From assembly GCF_016806125.1 (NCBI RefSeq), contig NZ_CP047166.1:3782001-3846000 (forward strand): a stretch of 64,000 nt of DNA. The letters run 5' to 3'. The stretch comes from Ponticoccus alexandrii. Lineage in GTDB: Bacteria; Pseudomonadota; Alphaproteobacteria; Rhodobacterales; Rhodobacteraceae. Each line of letters starts with the position of its first letter. The first letter of the stretch is position 1. A model generated the notes under the pieces. The model was not told the origin of the DNA, did no database searches, and saw only the letters and a program-made list of their open reading frames with translations. A program made the position numbers and the translations under genes. Below, one piece after another: positions 7,805 through 17,607 of this stretch.

Positions 7805-9397
7805 GTGGATCAGGATCGACCGAAAACAACCGACCTGTTCGTGATCGGGGGCGGCATCAACGGCTGCGGCATCGCGCGCGATGCGGCGGGGCGCGGACTG
7901 ACCGTCACGCTGGCCGAGATGAACGACCTCGCCTCGGCCACCTCCTCTGCCTCGACAAAGCTTTTTCACGGCGGGCTGCGCTACCTGGAGTATTTCGAGT
8001 TCCGCCTCGTCCGCGAGGCGCTGATCGAACGCGAAACGCTTCTGCGCGCCATGCCGCATATCTCCTGGCCGATGCGTTTCGTGCTGCCCTACCACCGCGA
8101 CATGCGCTTCGACAGCGAAACGCCGACCTCGCGGCTTCTGGGCCTGTTCATGCCGTGGATGAAGGGCCGCCGCCCGGCATGGCTGATCCGGCTGGGCCTC
8201 TTCCTCTATGACACGCTGGGTGGACGGCAAATCCTGCCGGGCACCCAGCGCCTCGATCTGAGAACGGCACCCGAGGGCGGGCCGCTTCAGGATCGCTTTG
8301 AAAAGGCTTACGAATATTCCGACTGCTGGGTCGAGGATTCGCGGCTTGTCGTACTGAACGCCCGCGACGCCGAGGCGCGCGGCGCCAAGATCCTGACCCG
8401 CACGGCGGTCCTGTCGGCGGAGCGCGACGGCGCGCTCTGGCGGATCGAGACCGAGGACCGCGAAACCGGCGCCCGCCAGACCCACAGCGCCCGGATGCTG
8501 GTGAACGCGGGCGGGCCATGGGTCGGCGACATCCTTCAGTCCAAGGTCCGGGTGAACACCCGCGAAGGCGTGCGGCTGGTGCGCGGCTCGCATATCGTGA
8601 CAGGGCGACTCTACGACCACGACAAATGCTATTTCTTTCAGGGCACCGACGGGCGGATCATCTTCGCGATCCCATACGAAACCGACTTCACCCTGATCGG
8701 CACCACCGACGCGGAACACGCCGACCCCGCGCAGCCGCCGGAATGCACGCAGAAGGAACGCCAGTACCTGCTGGATTTCGCGAATACCTACTTCCGCCAG
8801 AAGCTGTCCGACGCGGATATCGTCTGGACCTACTCAGGCGTGCGGCCGCTGTACGATGACGGCGCCTCCAGCGCCACGGCGGCAACGCGGGACTACACGC
8901 TGAAGATCGACAAGGCGGGCGGCGCGCCGCTGCTGAACGTCTTCGGCGGCAAGATCACCACCTACCGCCGCCTCGCCGAAAGCGCGCTGGAAAAGATCGG
9001 CGCAGAGCTTCCGGGCGTCATCGGCCCATGGACGGCGGGCGTGCCGCTGCCCGGCGGGGATTTCCCCGTCGAAGGGTTCGAGGCGCTGGTGGACGACCTG
9101 ACCGCCCGCTTCCCCTTCCTGACGCCCTTCCACGCGCGCCGCCTGTGCCGCGCCTACGGAACGGAGGCCGCGCAGGCGCTGGGTCAGGCCCGCTGCGCCG
9201 AGGACATGGGGCGCGACTTCGGCGCGACCCTGACAGAGGCAGAGGTCCGCTGGCTGATGGACAAGGAATTCGCGCGCACCGCCGAGGACGTGGTGTGGCG
9301 CCGCAACAAGCTGGGGCTGCGCATGGACGCGGACCAGATCGCCGCTCTGGACGCATGGATGGCAGACCGCCCGTCCCGCGCCCGCGCGGCGGAATAA
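7805..9397 (+). CDS. glpD: Glycerol-3-phosphate dehydrogenase, FAD-dependent
   Basis: This membrane-associated flavoenzyme oxidises sn-glycerol-3-phosphate to dihydroxyacetone phosphate and passes electrons to quinone. The FAD-binding GGGINGCGIARDAAGRG lies at residues 15-31. ASSTKLFHGGLRYLEYFEF near 60 and GAPLLNVFGGKITTYR near 380 are typical. I choose the GTG at 7805 because GGGAGG lies six bases before it; this gives 530 residues, the usual length. It opens the glp operon, 13 bases ahead of glpS. Confidence 0.92.
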   Translation: MDQDRPKTTDLFVIGGGINGCGIARDAAGRGLTVTLAEMNDLASATSSASTKLFHGGLRYLEYFEFRLVREALIERETLLRAMPHISWPMRFVLPYHRDMRFDSETPTSRLLGLFMPWMKGRRPAWLIRLGLFLYDTLGGRQILPGTQRLDLRTAPEGGPLQDRFEKAYEYSDCWVEDSRLVVLNARDAEARGAKILTRTAVLSAERDGALWRIETEDRETGARQTHSARMLVNAGGPWVGDILQSKVRVNTREGVRLVRGSHIVTGRLYDHDKCYFFQGTDGRIIFAIPYETDFTLIGTTDAEHADPAQPPECTQKERQYLLDFANTYFRQKLSDADIVWTYSGVRPLYDDGASSATAATRDYTLKIDKAGGAPLLNVFGGKITTYRRLAESALEKIGAELPGVIGPWTAGVPLPGGDFPVEGFEALVDDLTARFPFLTPFHARRLCRAYGTEAAQALGQARCAEDMGRDFGATLTEAEVRWLMDKEFARTAEDVVWRRNKLGLRMDADQIAALDAWMADRPSRARAAE

Positions 9398-9410
9398 GGA
9401 GGAGCACGGC

Positions 9411-10499
9411 GTGACGCTGGAACTGAAAGGCGTGTCGAAAGAGGTGGAGGGCCAGACCCACATCCACCCCACCGACCTGACGCTGGAAAAGGGCACGATG
9501 AACGTGCTGCTGGGGCCGACGCTGTCGGGCAAGACATCCCTGATGCGGCTGATGGCCGGTCTGGATCAGCCCGCGACCGGCAAGGTCTTCTGGCAGGGCG
9601 AGGACGTGACCGGCCAGCGCGTGCAGGATCGCAAGGTCGCCATGGTCTACCAACAGTTCATCAACTACCCCTCGATGAGCGTCTACGACAATATCGCCTC
9701 TCCGATGAAGCTGATGGGGGTCGACAAGGGTGAGATCGACCGCCGCGTGCGCGAGACCGCCGAGATGATGCAGTTGACGCCGATGCTGTCGCGCAAACCG
9801 CTGGAGCTTTCGGGCGGCCAGCAGCAGCGATGCGCGCTGGCGCGGGCGCTGGTGAAGAACGCGGGCCTTGTCCTGCTGGACGAGCCGCTGGCGAACCTCG
9901 ACTACAAGCTGCGTGAAGAGTTGCGCGCCGAGATCCCGCGCATCTTCGAGGCCTCGGGCAGCATCTTCGTCTATGCCACCACCGAACCCGAAGAGGCGCT
10001 GCTTCTGGGCGGCAACACCGCGACGCTCTGGGAGGGGCGCCTGACCCAGTTCGGCCCCACGCCGGATGTCTACCGCAAGCCGGTCGATGCCACGACTGCG
10101 CGCGTCTTCAGCGATCCGCCGATGAACTTCCTTGCGATTTCCAAGACCGGCGGCAAGCTGATGTTCGGCAAGGACGCCACCGCCGCCGCCACCGGCCCGC
10201 TGGCCGACCTGCCCGACGGGCGCTACACGGCGGGCTTCCGGCCCAACCATCTGGAAATCGGGCGACACTCCCCGGACGCGGTAGAGTTCACTTGCACCCT
10301 GACGGTGACGGAACTGACCGGCTCGGAAACCTTCGTGCACCTCGACCACCACGGCGAGCGCTGGGTCGGTCTGGTGCACGGCGTGCACGAGCTTGGCGCG
10401 GGCGAAGCCTTGACGGTCTATCTGGACCCGCGCCACGTCTACATCTTTTCCGAGGAGGGCGCGCTTGTCGCCCCGGCCTCTTACGCGCTGGCAGCCTGA
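9411..10499 (+). CDS. glpS: Glycerol ABC transporter ATPase GlpS
   Basis: This is one of the two different ATPases of the GlpSTPQUV glycerol importer. Walker A is the GlpS-typical GPTLSGKTS (about residue 35), the signature LSGGQQQRCALARA is canonical, and Walker B is LVLLDEPLANLD. At the H-loop the sequence reads YATTEPEEAL, so threonine replaces the catalytic histidine. A C-terminal TOBE-like region follows. The start is a GTG preceded by AAGGAGGAG. It lies directly after glpD. Confidence 0.9.
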   Translation: MTLELKGVSKEVEGQTHIHPTDLTLEKGTMNVLLGPTLSGKTSLMRLMAGLDQPATGKVFWQGEDVTGQRVQDRKVAMVYQQFINYPSMSVYDNIASPMKLMGVDKGEIDRRVRETAEMMQLTPMLSRKPLELSGGQQQRCALARALVKNAGLVLLDEPLANLDYKLREELRAEIPRIFEASGSIFVYATTEPEEALLLGGNTATLWEGRLTQFGPTPDVYRKPVDATTARVFSDPPMNFLAISKTGGKLMFGKDATAAATGPLADLPDGRYTAGFRPNHLEIGRHSPDAVEFTCTLTVTELTGSETFVHLDHHGERWVGLVHGVHELGAGEALTVYLDPRHVYIFSEEGALVAPASYALAA

Positions 10500-10509
10500 G
10501 GGGGACGAC

Positions 10510-11586
10510 ATGGCACGGATCACGCTGGACAACCTCGCCCACAGTTACCTCAGGACCCCCGCATCCGAGGACGATTATGCGCTGAAGGAGTTGAACCACG
10601 ACTGGGAGGACGGCGCGGCCTATGCGCTTCTGGGCGCCTCGGGCTGCGGCAAGTCCACACTGCTGAACATCATTTCAGGGCTGCTGATGCCCTCGCAGGG
10701 GCGCATCCTGTTTGACGGACAGGACGTGACCCATGCCGCGACGGCGGAACGCAACATTGCGCAGGTGTTCCAGTTCCCGGTGGTCTACGACACCATGACG
10801 GTGCGCGACAACCTTGCCTTCCCGCTGCGCAACCGGGGCCGCGACGAGACCTATGTCGCCGAGCGCGTGCAGGAAATCGCGCGGATGATCGGCATGGAGG
10901 ACTGGCTCGACCGAAAGGCGCGCGGGCTGACGGCGGATGCCAAGCAGAAGATCTCTCTGGGGCGCGGGATGGTCCGCAAGGACGTGAACGCGCTGCTCTT
11001 CGACGAGCCCCTGACGGTAATCGACCCGCATATGAAGTGGGAGTTGCGGACGCAGTTGAAGAAGCTGCACCACGATTTCGGCCACACGATGATCTACGTG
11101 ACGCACGACCAGACAGAGGCGCTGACCTTCGCCGACAAGGTGGTGGTGATGTACGACGGCCGCGTCGTCCAGATCGGCACGCCCGAAGAGCTGTTCGAGC
11201 GGCCCGAGCATACCTTCGTGGGCTACTTCATCGGCTCTCCGGGCATGAACGTGATCCCCGCCCGCGTCGAGGGCAACCGCGCATACATCGACGGCACGGA
11301 GCTGCCTTTGTCCGCAGGCTACGGGCCGCTCTCGGGCAAGGTCGAGATCGGCGTGCGGCCCGAGTTCGCGCGGCTGTCGTCCTCCGAAGGGCTGCCGGTC
11401 AAGGTCCGCCGGGTCGAAGACGTAGGCCGCCACAAGATCATCCGGGCCGAGTTCTTCGGCCATGACATCAACATCATCGCCGGAGAGGACGAGCCCGTGG
11501 GCGCCGACATGACCCGCGTCAGCTTCGACCCCGGCCACGTCAACGTCTACAACGACGACTGGCTTGTGCGGGGGGCGGCGGCATGA
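10510..11586 (+). CDS. glpT: Glycerol ABC transporter ATPase GlpT
   Basis: This is the second ATPase of the glycerol importer (358 residues; not the E. coli GlpT antiporter). Walker A is LGASGCGKST near 42, Walker B is LLFDEPLTVIDP, and the H-loop histidine is present in YVTHDQTEAL. The ABC signature is degenerate, GLTADAKQKISLGR instead of LSGGQ. Paired with GlpS this leaves one complete ATP site and one degenerate site. In most relatives glpP follows directly; here a 328-base element intervenes. Confidence 0.9.
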   Translation: MARITLDNLAHSYLRTPASEDDYALKELNHDWEDGAAYALLGASGCGKSTLLNIISGLLMPSQGRILFDGQDVTHAATAERNIAQVFQFPVVYDTMTVRDNLAFPLRNRGRDETYVAERVQEIARMIGMEDWLDRKARGLTADAKQKISLGRGMVRKDVNALLFDEPLTVIDPHMKWELRTQLKKLHHDFGHTMIYVTHDQTEALTFADKVVVMYDGRVVQIGTPEELFERPEHTFVGYFIGSPGMNVIPARVEGNRAYIDGTELPLSAGYGPLSGKVEIGVRPEFARLSSSEGLPVKVRRVEDVGRHKIIRAEFFGHDINIIAGEDEPVGADMTRVSFDPGHVNVYNDDWLVRGAAA

Positions 11587-11914
11587 GTTTTCTCCGATCC
11601 GGATATCGCGCGGCGTCGCTTGCTCTGCCATCACCCGTATCAACGTCCGAAATGTGCATGATCGTCGGCTCCGTTTCGGGGGCGCGCTTCGAGGTGTCCA
11701 GGCGCATTGGGAGGCGTGCAAGCGCCATGCCCGACCTCGGGAGGGCCGTGCTGCCGGGTGCTTCGGTCGCTTCTCAGACCCAAGGCCGCAGCGCACGCGT
11801 CGCTCGTTGGAAGGATGCCCTCCCGGGGGGGAGGTCGGGCATGGCGCATGCGCGCCGTGTTGCGGCCAAGACCGCTGTTGCCCCGCATGTTCGGACCGAA
11901 GAAGGAGCCGCCTG
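11587..11914. other. Insert between glpT and glpP with no convincing gene
   Basis: This stretch interrupts an otherwise tightly packed operon. A 110-codon frame starts at an ATG overlapping the glpT stop (11583) and ends in a TGA overlapping the glpP start (11913-11915), so translation could pass through it. Its product is arginine- and alanine-rich with no recognisable domain. Most of the stretch is the inverted-repeat element at 11713-11856. I regard the open frame as incidental. Confidence 0.5.
11713..11856. repeat. Imperfect inverted-repeat (MITE- or REP-like) element
   Basis: The left arm 11722-11746 pairs with the right arm 11817-11847. GCGCCATGCCCGACCTC (11722-11738) is exactly complementary to 11831-11847, and GGGAGGGC (11739-11746) to 11817-11824, with six extra G residues bulged at 11825-11830. 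Pairing continues outward (11713-11721 with 11848-11856) with one mismatch and one G-U pair. The loop is 70 bases. It contains no transposase gene. Confidence 0.7.
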
Positions 11915-12784
<870 letters not shown>

Positions 12785-12785
12785 G

Positions 12786-13675
<890 letters not shown>

Positions 13676-13676
<1 letters not shown>

Positions 13677-13960
13677 TGAAACTCAGTAGTTTTATTGAAA
13701 AGTCGCTGCTCGAAGTATTGGAAGGCGTTCGGAAGGCTTCTGAGCAAGATCTAGCGATCGCTCCAGGGCGCGTGGATGACAAGATAGTTTGGACCGAACG
13801 GCTAGTCGAATTCGAAGTCAATGTAGAGGTCGAGACAGCGGCTAAGGGTGGCGGTAAGATCCTCTCAGTGATTGACGTCGGCGGGGATTTGAAACGGGCC
13901 AGTAGCCATAAGCTAAAATTTTCTGTGCCCGTTCACATGAACGTCCAGAAGGAGACCTGA
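13676..13960 (+). CDS. Small protein foreign to the glp operon; possibly Trypco2-like
   Basis: The 94-residue protein has an N-terminal amphipathic helix (SSFIEKSLLEVLEGVRKA), then short strands VEFEVNVEVE, a GGGKILSV turn and a closing HKLKFSVPVHM. This pattern (F-I-x-x-x-L-x-x-I/V-x-E-G-V ... VEFDV ... GGxI ... xKFSVPV) recurs in small unassigned bacterial proteins. It resembles the trypsin-co-occurring Trypco2 fold of bacterial conflict systems; I rate that link as tentative. Codons such as AGT, ATA, CTA, TTT and ATT are frequent, unlike its neighbours. It sits exactly between glpQ and glpU with overlapping stop/start, replacing their usual junction. No trypsin-like or NTPase partner is nearby. 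Confidence 0.6.
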
Positions 13961-13961
13961 C

Positions 13962-14237
13962 ATGGACTGGATGGCATGGACCTGGCCCACGGCGATCTTC
14001 TTCATGGCCATCGCAGGCCTCCTGATCACCTTCACCGTTCTCGCGATCAAGTTCCCCGAGACGCCGCGCACCGGCATCCTGCGGATCGAGACCACGCGCG
14101 GCGACCGTTTGTTCATCACGCTTCTGGGCAGCGCCTTCATCAACCTTGCGTGGCTCGGGCTGATCGGCCCCGAGACCCAACCCTGGGCGCTGGCCGTCTG
14201 TCTTGTCTACGCGGCGGCAGTGTTCCGCTGGGTATGA
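13962..14237 (+). CDS. glpU: DUF2160 membrane protein of the glycerol transporter, GlpU
   Basis: The 91-residue protein has two or three hydrophobic segments (WPTAIFFMAIAGLLITFTVL; LLGSAFINLAWLGLI; WALAVCLVYAAAVF) and the central FPETPRTGILRIETTRGDRL. It matches the small DUF2160 protein always found between the permeases and binding protein in glpSTPQUV operons. Its molecular role is not known. It normally follows glpQ directly; here the foreign small gene separates them, ending one base before this start. Confidence 0.85.
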   Translation: MDWMAWTWPTAIFFMAIAGLLITFTVLAIKFPETPRTGILRIETTRGDRLFITLLGSAFINLAWLGLIGPETQPWALAVCLVYAAAVFRWV

Positions 14238-14246
14238 CCTGAACCC

Positions 14247-14272
14247 GCGCCGTCCGAAGGAGAGGGCGGCGC
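14247..14272 (+). other. Hairpin between glpU and glpV
   Basis: GCGCCGTCC at 14247-14255 pairs with GGGCGGCGC at 14264-14272 (nine pairs, one G-U). No T-run follows, so it is unlikely to terminate. It may protect the 3' part of the message and raise GlpV levels. Confidence 0.5.
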
Positions 14273-14305
14273 ATCTGACAAGTTCAAATAAGGGAGGAAC
14301 CAACA

Positions 14306-16027
14306 ATGAACTTGATGCTAAAATCGACCACCGCGCTGGCGGTGGCGCTGAGCCTCACAGGCTCGGGCGCCTGGGCCGACATGGCGGCGGCGACCGAATT
14401 CCTCGACGCGGAGATCGGCGACATGTCCGCCCTGACCCGCGACGAGCAGGAAGCCGAGATGCAGTGGTTCATCGACGCCGCCGCGCCGATGCAGGGGATG
14501 GAGATCAAGGTCGTCTCGGAAACCATCACGACGCACGAGTATGAATCGCAGGTTCTGGCCCCGGCCTTCACCGCGATCACCGGCATTCAGGTCACCCATG
14601 ACCTGATCGGCGAGGGCGACGTGGTCGAGAAGCTGCAAACGCAGATGCAGTCGGGCGAGAACATCTACGACGCCTACATCAACGATAGCGACCTGATCGG
14701 CACGCACTGGCGCTACAAGCAGGCGCGCTCGCTCACCGACTGGATGGCCAACGAAGGCGCGGACGTGACGAACCCCGGTCTCGACCTCGACGACTTCATC
14801 GGGTTGCAGTTCACCACCGCGCCGGACGGAGAGCTTTACCAGCTGCCCGACCAGCAGTTCGCGAACCTCTACTGGTTCCGCTACGACTGGTTCAACGACG
14901 AAAAGAACAAGGCCGACTTCCAGGAGGCCTATGGCTACGAGTTGGGCGTTCCGATCAACTGGTCGGCCTACGAGGACATCGCCGAGTTCTTCACCGGACG
15001 CGACCTGTCGCACATGGGCATCGACGGCGAGATCTATGGCAACATGGATTATGGCAAGAAGGACCCCTCGCTCGGCTGGCGCTATACCGATGCGTGGCTG
15101 TCGATGGCGGGCGCCGGGTCCAAGGGTGAGCCCAACGGCCTGCCGGTGGACGAATGGGGCATCCGCGTGAACGAGCAGTCGCAGCCCGTGGGCTCCTGTG
15201 TCGCCCGGGGCGGCGCGACCAACGGCCCCGCAGCGGTCTACGCGATCACCAAGGCGATCGAGTGGCTGCAGAAGTACACGCCCCCCGCCGCCATGGGCAT
15301 GACCTTCTCCGAGGCGGGCCCGATCCCGGCACAGGGCAACGTGGCGCAGCAGATGTTCTGGTACACCACCTTCACCGCCGACACGGTGAAGCCCGGCCTG
15401 CCCGTGATGAACGAGGACGGCACGCCCAAGTGGCGCATGGCCCCCTCGCCGCATGGCGTCTACTGGGAAGAGGGCACCAAGCTCGGCTATCAGGATGTGG
15501 GGTCCTGGACGCTGATGAAGTCCACCCCCGTGGACCGCGCCAAGGCCGCATGGCTTTACGCGCAGTTCGTGACCTCCAAGACCGTGGACGTGAAGAAAAG
15601 CCACGTGGGCCTGACCTTCATCCGCGAAAGCTCGATCCAGCACGAGTCCTTCACCGAGCGCGCCGACAAGCTGGGCGGTCTGGTGGAATTCTACCGCTCG
15701 CCCGCGCGGGTGGCATGGTCGCCTACGGGCACCAACGTGCCGGACTACCCGAAGCTGGCGCAGCTGTGGTGGCAGAACATCGGCGACGCCATGTCGGGCG
15801 CCAAGACGCCTCAGGAAGCGCTGGACGCGCTTTGTGCCGACCAGGAGCGGGTCATGGAGCGTCTGGAGCGTGCAGGCATCCAGGGCGACATCGGTCCCAA
15901 GCTGAACGAGGAGAAGGACCCGCAGGAGTGGCTTGCGATGGAAGGCTCGCCCAAGGCGAAGCTGGACAACGAGGACGAAGAGCCCAAGACCGTGTCCTAT
16001 GACGAACTGATCAAGTCCTGGCAGTAA
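14306..16027 (+). CDS. glpV: Periplasmic glycerol-binding protein GlpV
   Basis: The 573-residue family-1-type solute-binding protein has a signal peptide at 1-24 ending SGAWA. Large size, aromatic-rich runs such as QFANLYWFRYDWFND and MGIDGEIYGNMDYGKKDPSLGWR are typical of GlpV. It delivers glycerol to GlpPQ in the periplasm. It is the last gene of the operon, has a strong GGGAGGAA ribosome site, and is followed by a clear terminator. Confidence 0.92.
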   Translation: MNLMLKSTTALAVALSLTGSGAWADMAAATEFLDAEIGDMSALTRDEQEAEMQWFIDAAAPMQGMEIKVVSETITTHEYESQVLAPAFTAITGIQVTHDLIGEGDVVEKLQTQMQSGENIYDAYINDSDLIGTHWRYKQARSLTDWMANEGADVTNPGLDLDDFIGLQFTTAPDGELYQLPDQQFANLYWFRYDWFNDEKNKADFQEAYGYELGVPINWSAYEDIAEFFTGRDLSHMGIDGEIYGNMDYGKKDPSLGWRYTDAWLSMAGAGSKGEPNGLPVDEWGIRVNEQSQPVGSCVARGGATNGPAAVYAITKAIEWLQKYTPPAAMGMTFSEAGPIPAQGNVAQQMFWYTTFTADTVKPGLPVMNEDGTPKWRMAPSPHGVYWEEGTKLGYQDVGSWTLMKSTPVDRAKAAWLYAQFVTSKTVDVKKSHVGLTFIRESSIQHESFTERADKLGGLVEFYRSPARVAWSPTGTNVPDYPKLAQLWWQNIGDAMSGAKTPQEALDALCADQERVMERLERAGIQGDIGPKLNEEKDPQEWLAMEGSPKAKLDNEDEEPKTVSYDELIKSWQ

Positions 16028-16046
16028 GCGGGGCTTGAAAGGATAT

Positions 16047-16079
16047 AGCCGGGGCGCTGTGACGGCGCCCCGGCTTTTT
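16047..16079 (+). terminator. Rho-independent terminator of the glp operon
   Basis: AGCCGGGGCGC (16047-16057) is exactly complementary to 16065-16075, with a seven-base loop and a following TTTT. It lies 20 bases after the glpV stop. Confidence 0.9.
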
Positions 16080-16089
16080 CATGCGGTGG

Positions 16090-16111
16090 CAAAATTCTTC
16101 AAAGAATTTTG
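16090..16111. repeat. A/T-rich hairpin of the TTCTTC(G)AAGAA type
   Basis: CAAAATTCTT pairs with AAGAATTTTG across a two-base loop. Similar hairpins built around TTCTT...AAGAA or TTTC...GAAA occur at 19787, 31055 and 43055, each in an intergenic gap. Confidence 0.7.
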
Positions 16112-16150
16112 GCGCTGCGCGGGTGAGGGTGTCGTTGGAGGCGGGCTTGC

Positions 16151-16212
16151 GGGGGGCTCTGCCCCCCGGCCCTTCCGGGCCTCCCCCCGAGGTATTTGGA
16201 AACCAAAGAAGC
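16151..16212. repeat. Dispersed intergenic element, copy 1
   Basis: A GGGGGGCTCTGCCCCCC hairpin (16151-16167) is followed by CCCCCGAGGTATTTGG and ACCAAAGAAGC. It is the inverted orientation of the TTCTTTGGT-CCAAATACCTCGGGG...GGCAGAGCC element seen about fourteen times in this window. Confidence 0.8.
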
Positions 16213-16309
16213 GGGGGAGTCGCGGTCTTGCGGACGCCTGCCGCGACGGCGAACGTTGCGGCGATCCATCGTAAGGGGGAATGCCGCCTTGGCGGCACTC
16301 CCAGTGCTG

Positions 16310-17557
16310 TCAGACCTCGGTCCAGCTTTTGTCTTCGCCCTTCAGGCCGCCCACGAGGACGCGGGTCGGCAGGCCGATGTCATCGAGGATGGTGAAGAAG
16401 GGTTTCGGGTCCAGTTCCTCGACGTTCTTCATGGTCTTGGCGTCCCAGGTGCCATCGGCGATCAGCATGGCGGCGGCGACCGGGGGGACGCCCGCGGTGT
16501 AGGATATGCCCTGGCTGCCCACTTCCTCGTAGGCGTCCTTGTGGTCGGCCACGTTGTAGACGAAGTATTCCACCGGTTCGCCGTCCTTCGTGCCCTTCAC
16601 GAAGTCGCCGATGCAGGTCTTGCCGGTGTAGTCGGGCGCGAGGCTGGCGGGGTCGGGCAGGCAGGCCTTGACCACCTTGAGGGGCACGACCTCTCCGCCG
16701 TCGGCCAGTTTGACGGGCTGTTCGGACAGGAGGCCGATGTTCTTCAGCACCGTGAAAACGTTTATGTAATGGTCGCCGAAGCCCATCCAGAAGCGCACGT
16801 CCGCGTCGGGGTAGTTGGTCGCCAGCGAATGCACCTCGTCATGGCCGGACTGGTAGGCCTTGGAGGGGCCGACCACCGGCAGGTCCCATTCGTGGCCCGA
16901 GGCGAACATCGTCGTCTCTTTCCACTGCTTGTCTTCCCAGTAGTAGACCACGCCGGTGAATTCGCGAAAGTTGATCTCGGGGTCGAAGTTCGTGGCGAAG
17001 TACTTGCCGTGCGAGCCTGCGTTGATGTCGACGATGTCGATGCTTTTGACCTCGTCCATCTGGTCGATGGCGAAGCGCGCGTAGGCGTTCACCACGCCCG
17101 GATCGAAGCCCGCGCCGAGGATCGCGGTCACGCCCTTTTCCGCGCAAAGGTCGCGCTTCTTCCACTCGTAGTTGGCGTACCACGGCGGTGTCTCGCAGAT
17201 CTTGTCGGGCTCTTCGTGGATCGCGGTGTCGATATAGGCGCAGCCGGTCTCGATGCAGCCGTCGAGGACGTGCATGTTCACGAAGGCGGTGCCCACGTTG
17301 ATGCAGATCTGCGCGCCGGTCTGGCGGATCAGCGCGGCCACGGCGGCGCTGTCGGTGGCGTCCACCGCGTGGGCCTCGAAGGTGCCCGGCACCTTCATCG
17401 CGCCCTTGTCATGGACGCTGGCGATGATGTCGTCGCATTTCGACTTCGTGCGGCTGGCGATGTGCAGGTCGCCCAGCACGTCGTTGTTCTGCGCGCATTT
17501 GTGCGCGACCACCTGAGCGACGCCACCGGCGCCGATGATGAGAACGGTCTTCTTCAC
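16310..17557 (-). CDS. Carboxy(nor)spermidine dehydrogenase
   Basis: The 415-residue saccharopine-dehydrogenase-fold enzyme begins with an NAD(P)-binding GAGGVAQVVAHKCAQ. Later landmarks are GTAFVNMHVLDGCIETG, ILGAGFDPGVVNAYARF near 155 and HVW-type tail EELDPKPFF. It condenses a diamine (putrescine or diaminopropane) with aspartate semialdehyde and reduces the product to carboxyspermidine or carboxynorspermidine. The downstream partner on the pathway, the decarboxylase, is encoded just upstream on the same strand. I choose GTG at 17557 because AGGAGGG precedes it. Saccharopine dehydrogenase is an old name for these proteins but not the likely function. Confidence 0.85.
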   Translation of the reverse strand: MKKTVLIIGAGGVAQVVAHKCAQNNDVLGDLHIASRTKSKCDDIIASVHDKGAMKVPGTFEAHAVDATDSAAVAALIRQTGAQICINVGTAFVNMHVLDGCIETGCAYIDTAIHEEPDKICETPPWYANYEWKKRDLCAEKGVTAILGAGFDPGVVNAYARFAIDQMDEVKSIDIVDINAGSHGKYFATNFDPEINFREFTGVVYYWEDKQWKETTMFASGHEWDLPVVGPSKAYQSGHDEVHSLATNYPDADVRFWMGFGDHYINVFTVLKNIGLLSEQPVKLADGGEVVPLKVVKACLPDPASLAPDYTGKTCIGDFVKGTKDGEPVEYFVYNVADHKDAYEEVGSQGISYTAGVPPVAAAMLIADGTWDAKTMKNVEELDPKPFFTILDDIGLPTRVLVGGLKGEDKSWTEV

Positions 17558-17607
17558 GCCGGTCCCTCCTTGGCTGTAAGTCATGCGCCCCGAGGGGCGC
17601 GGCTTCA

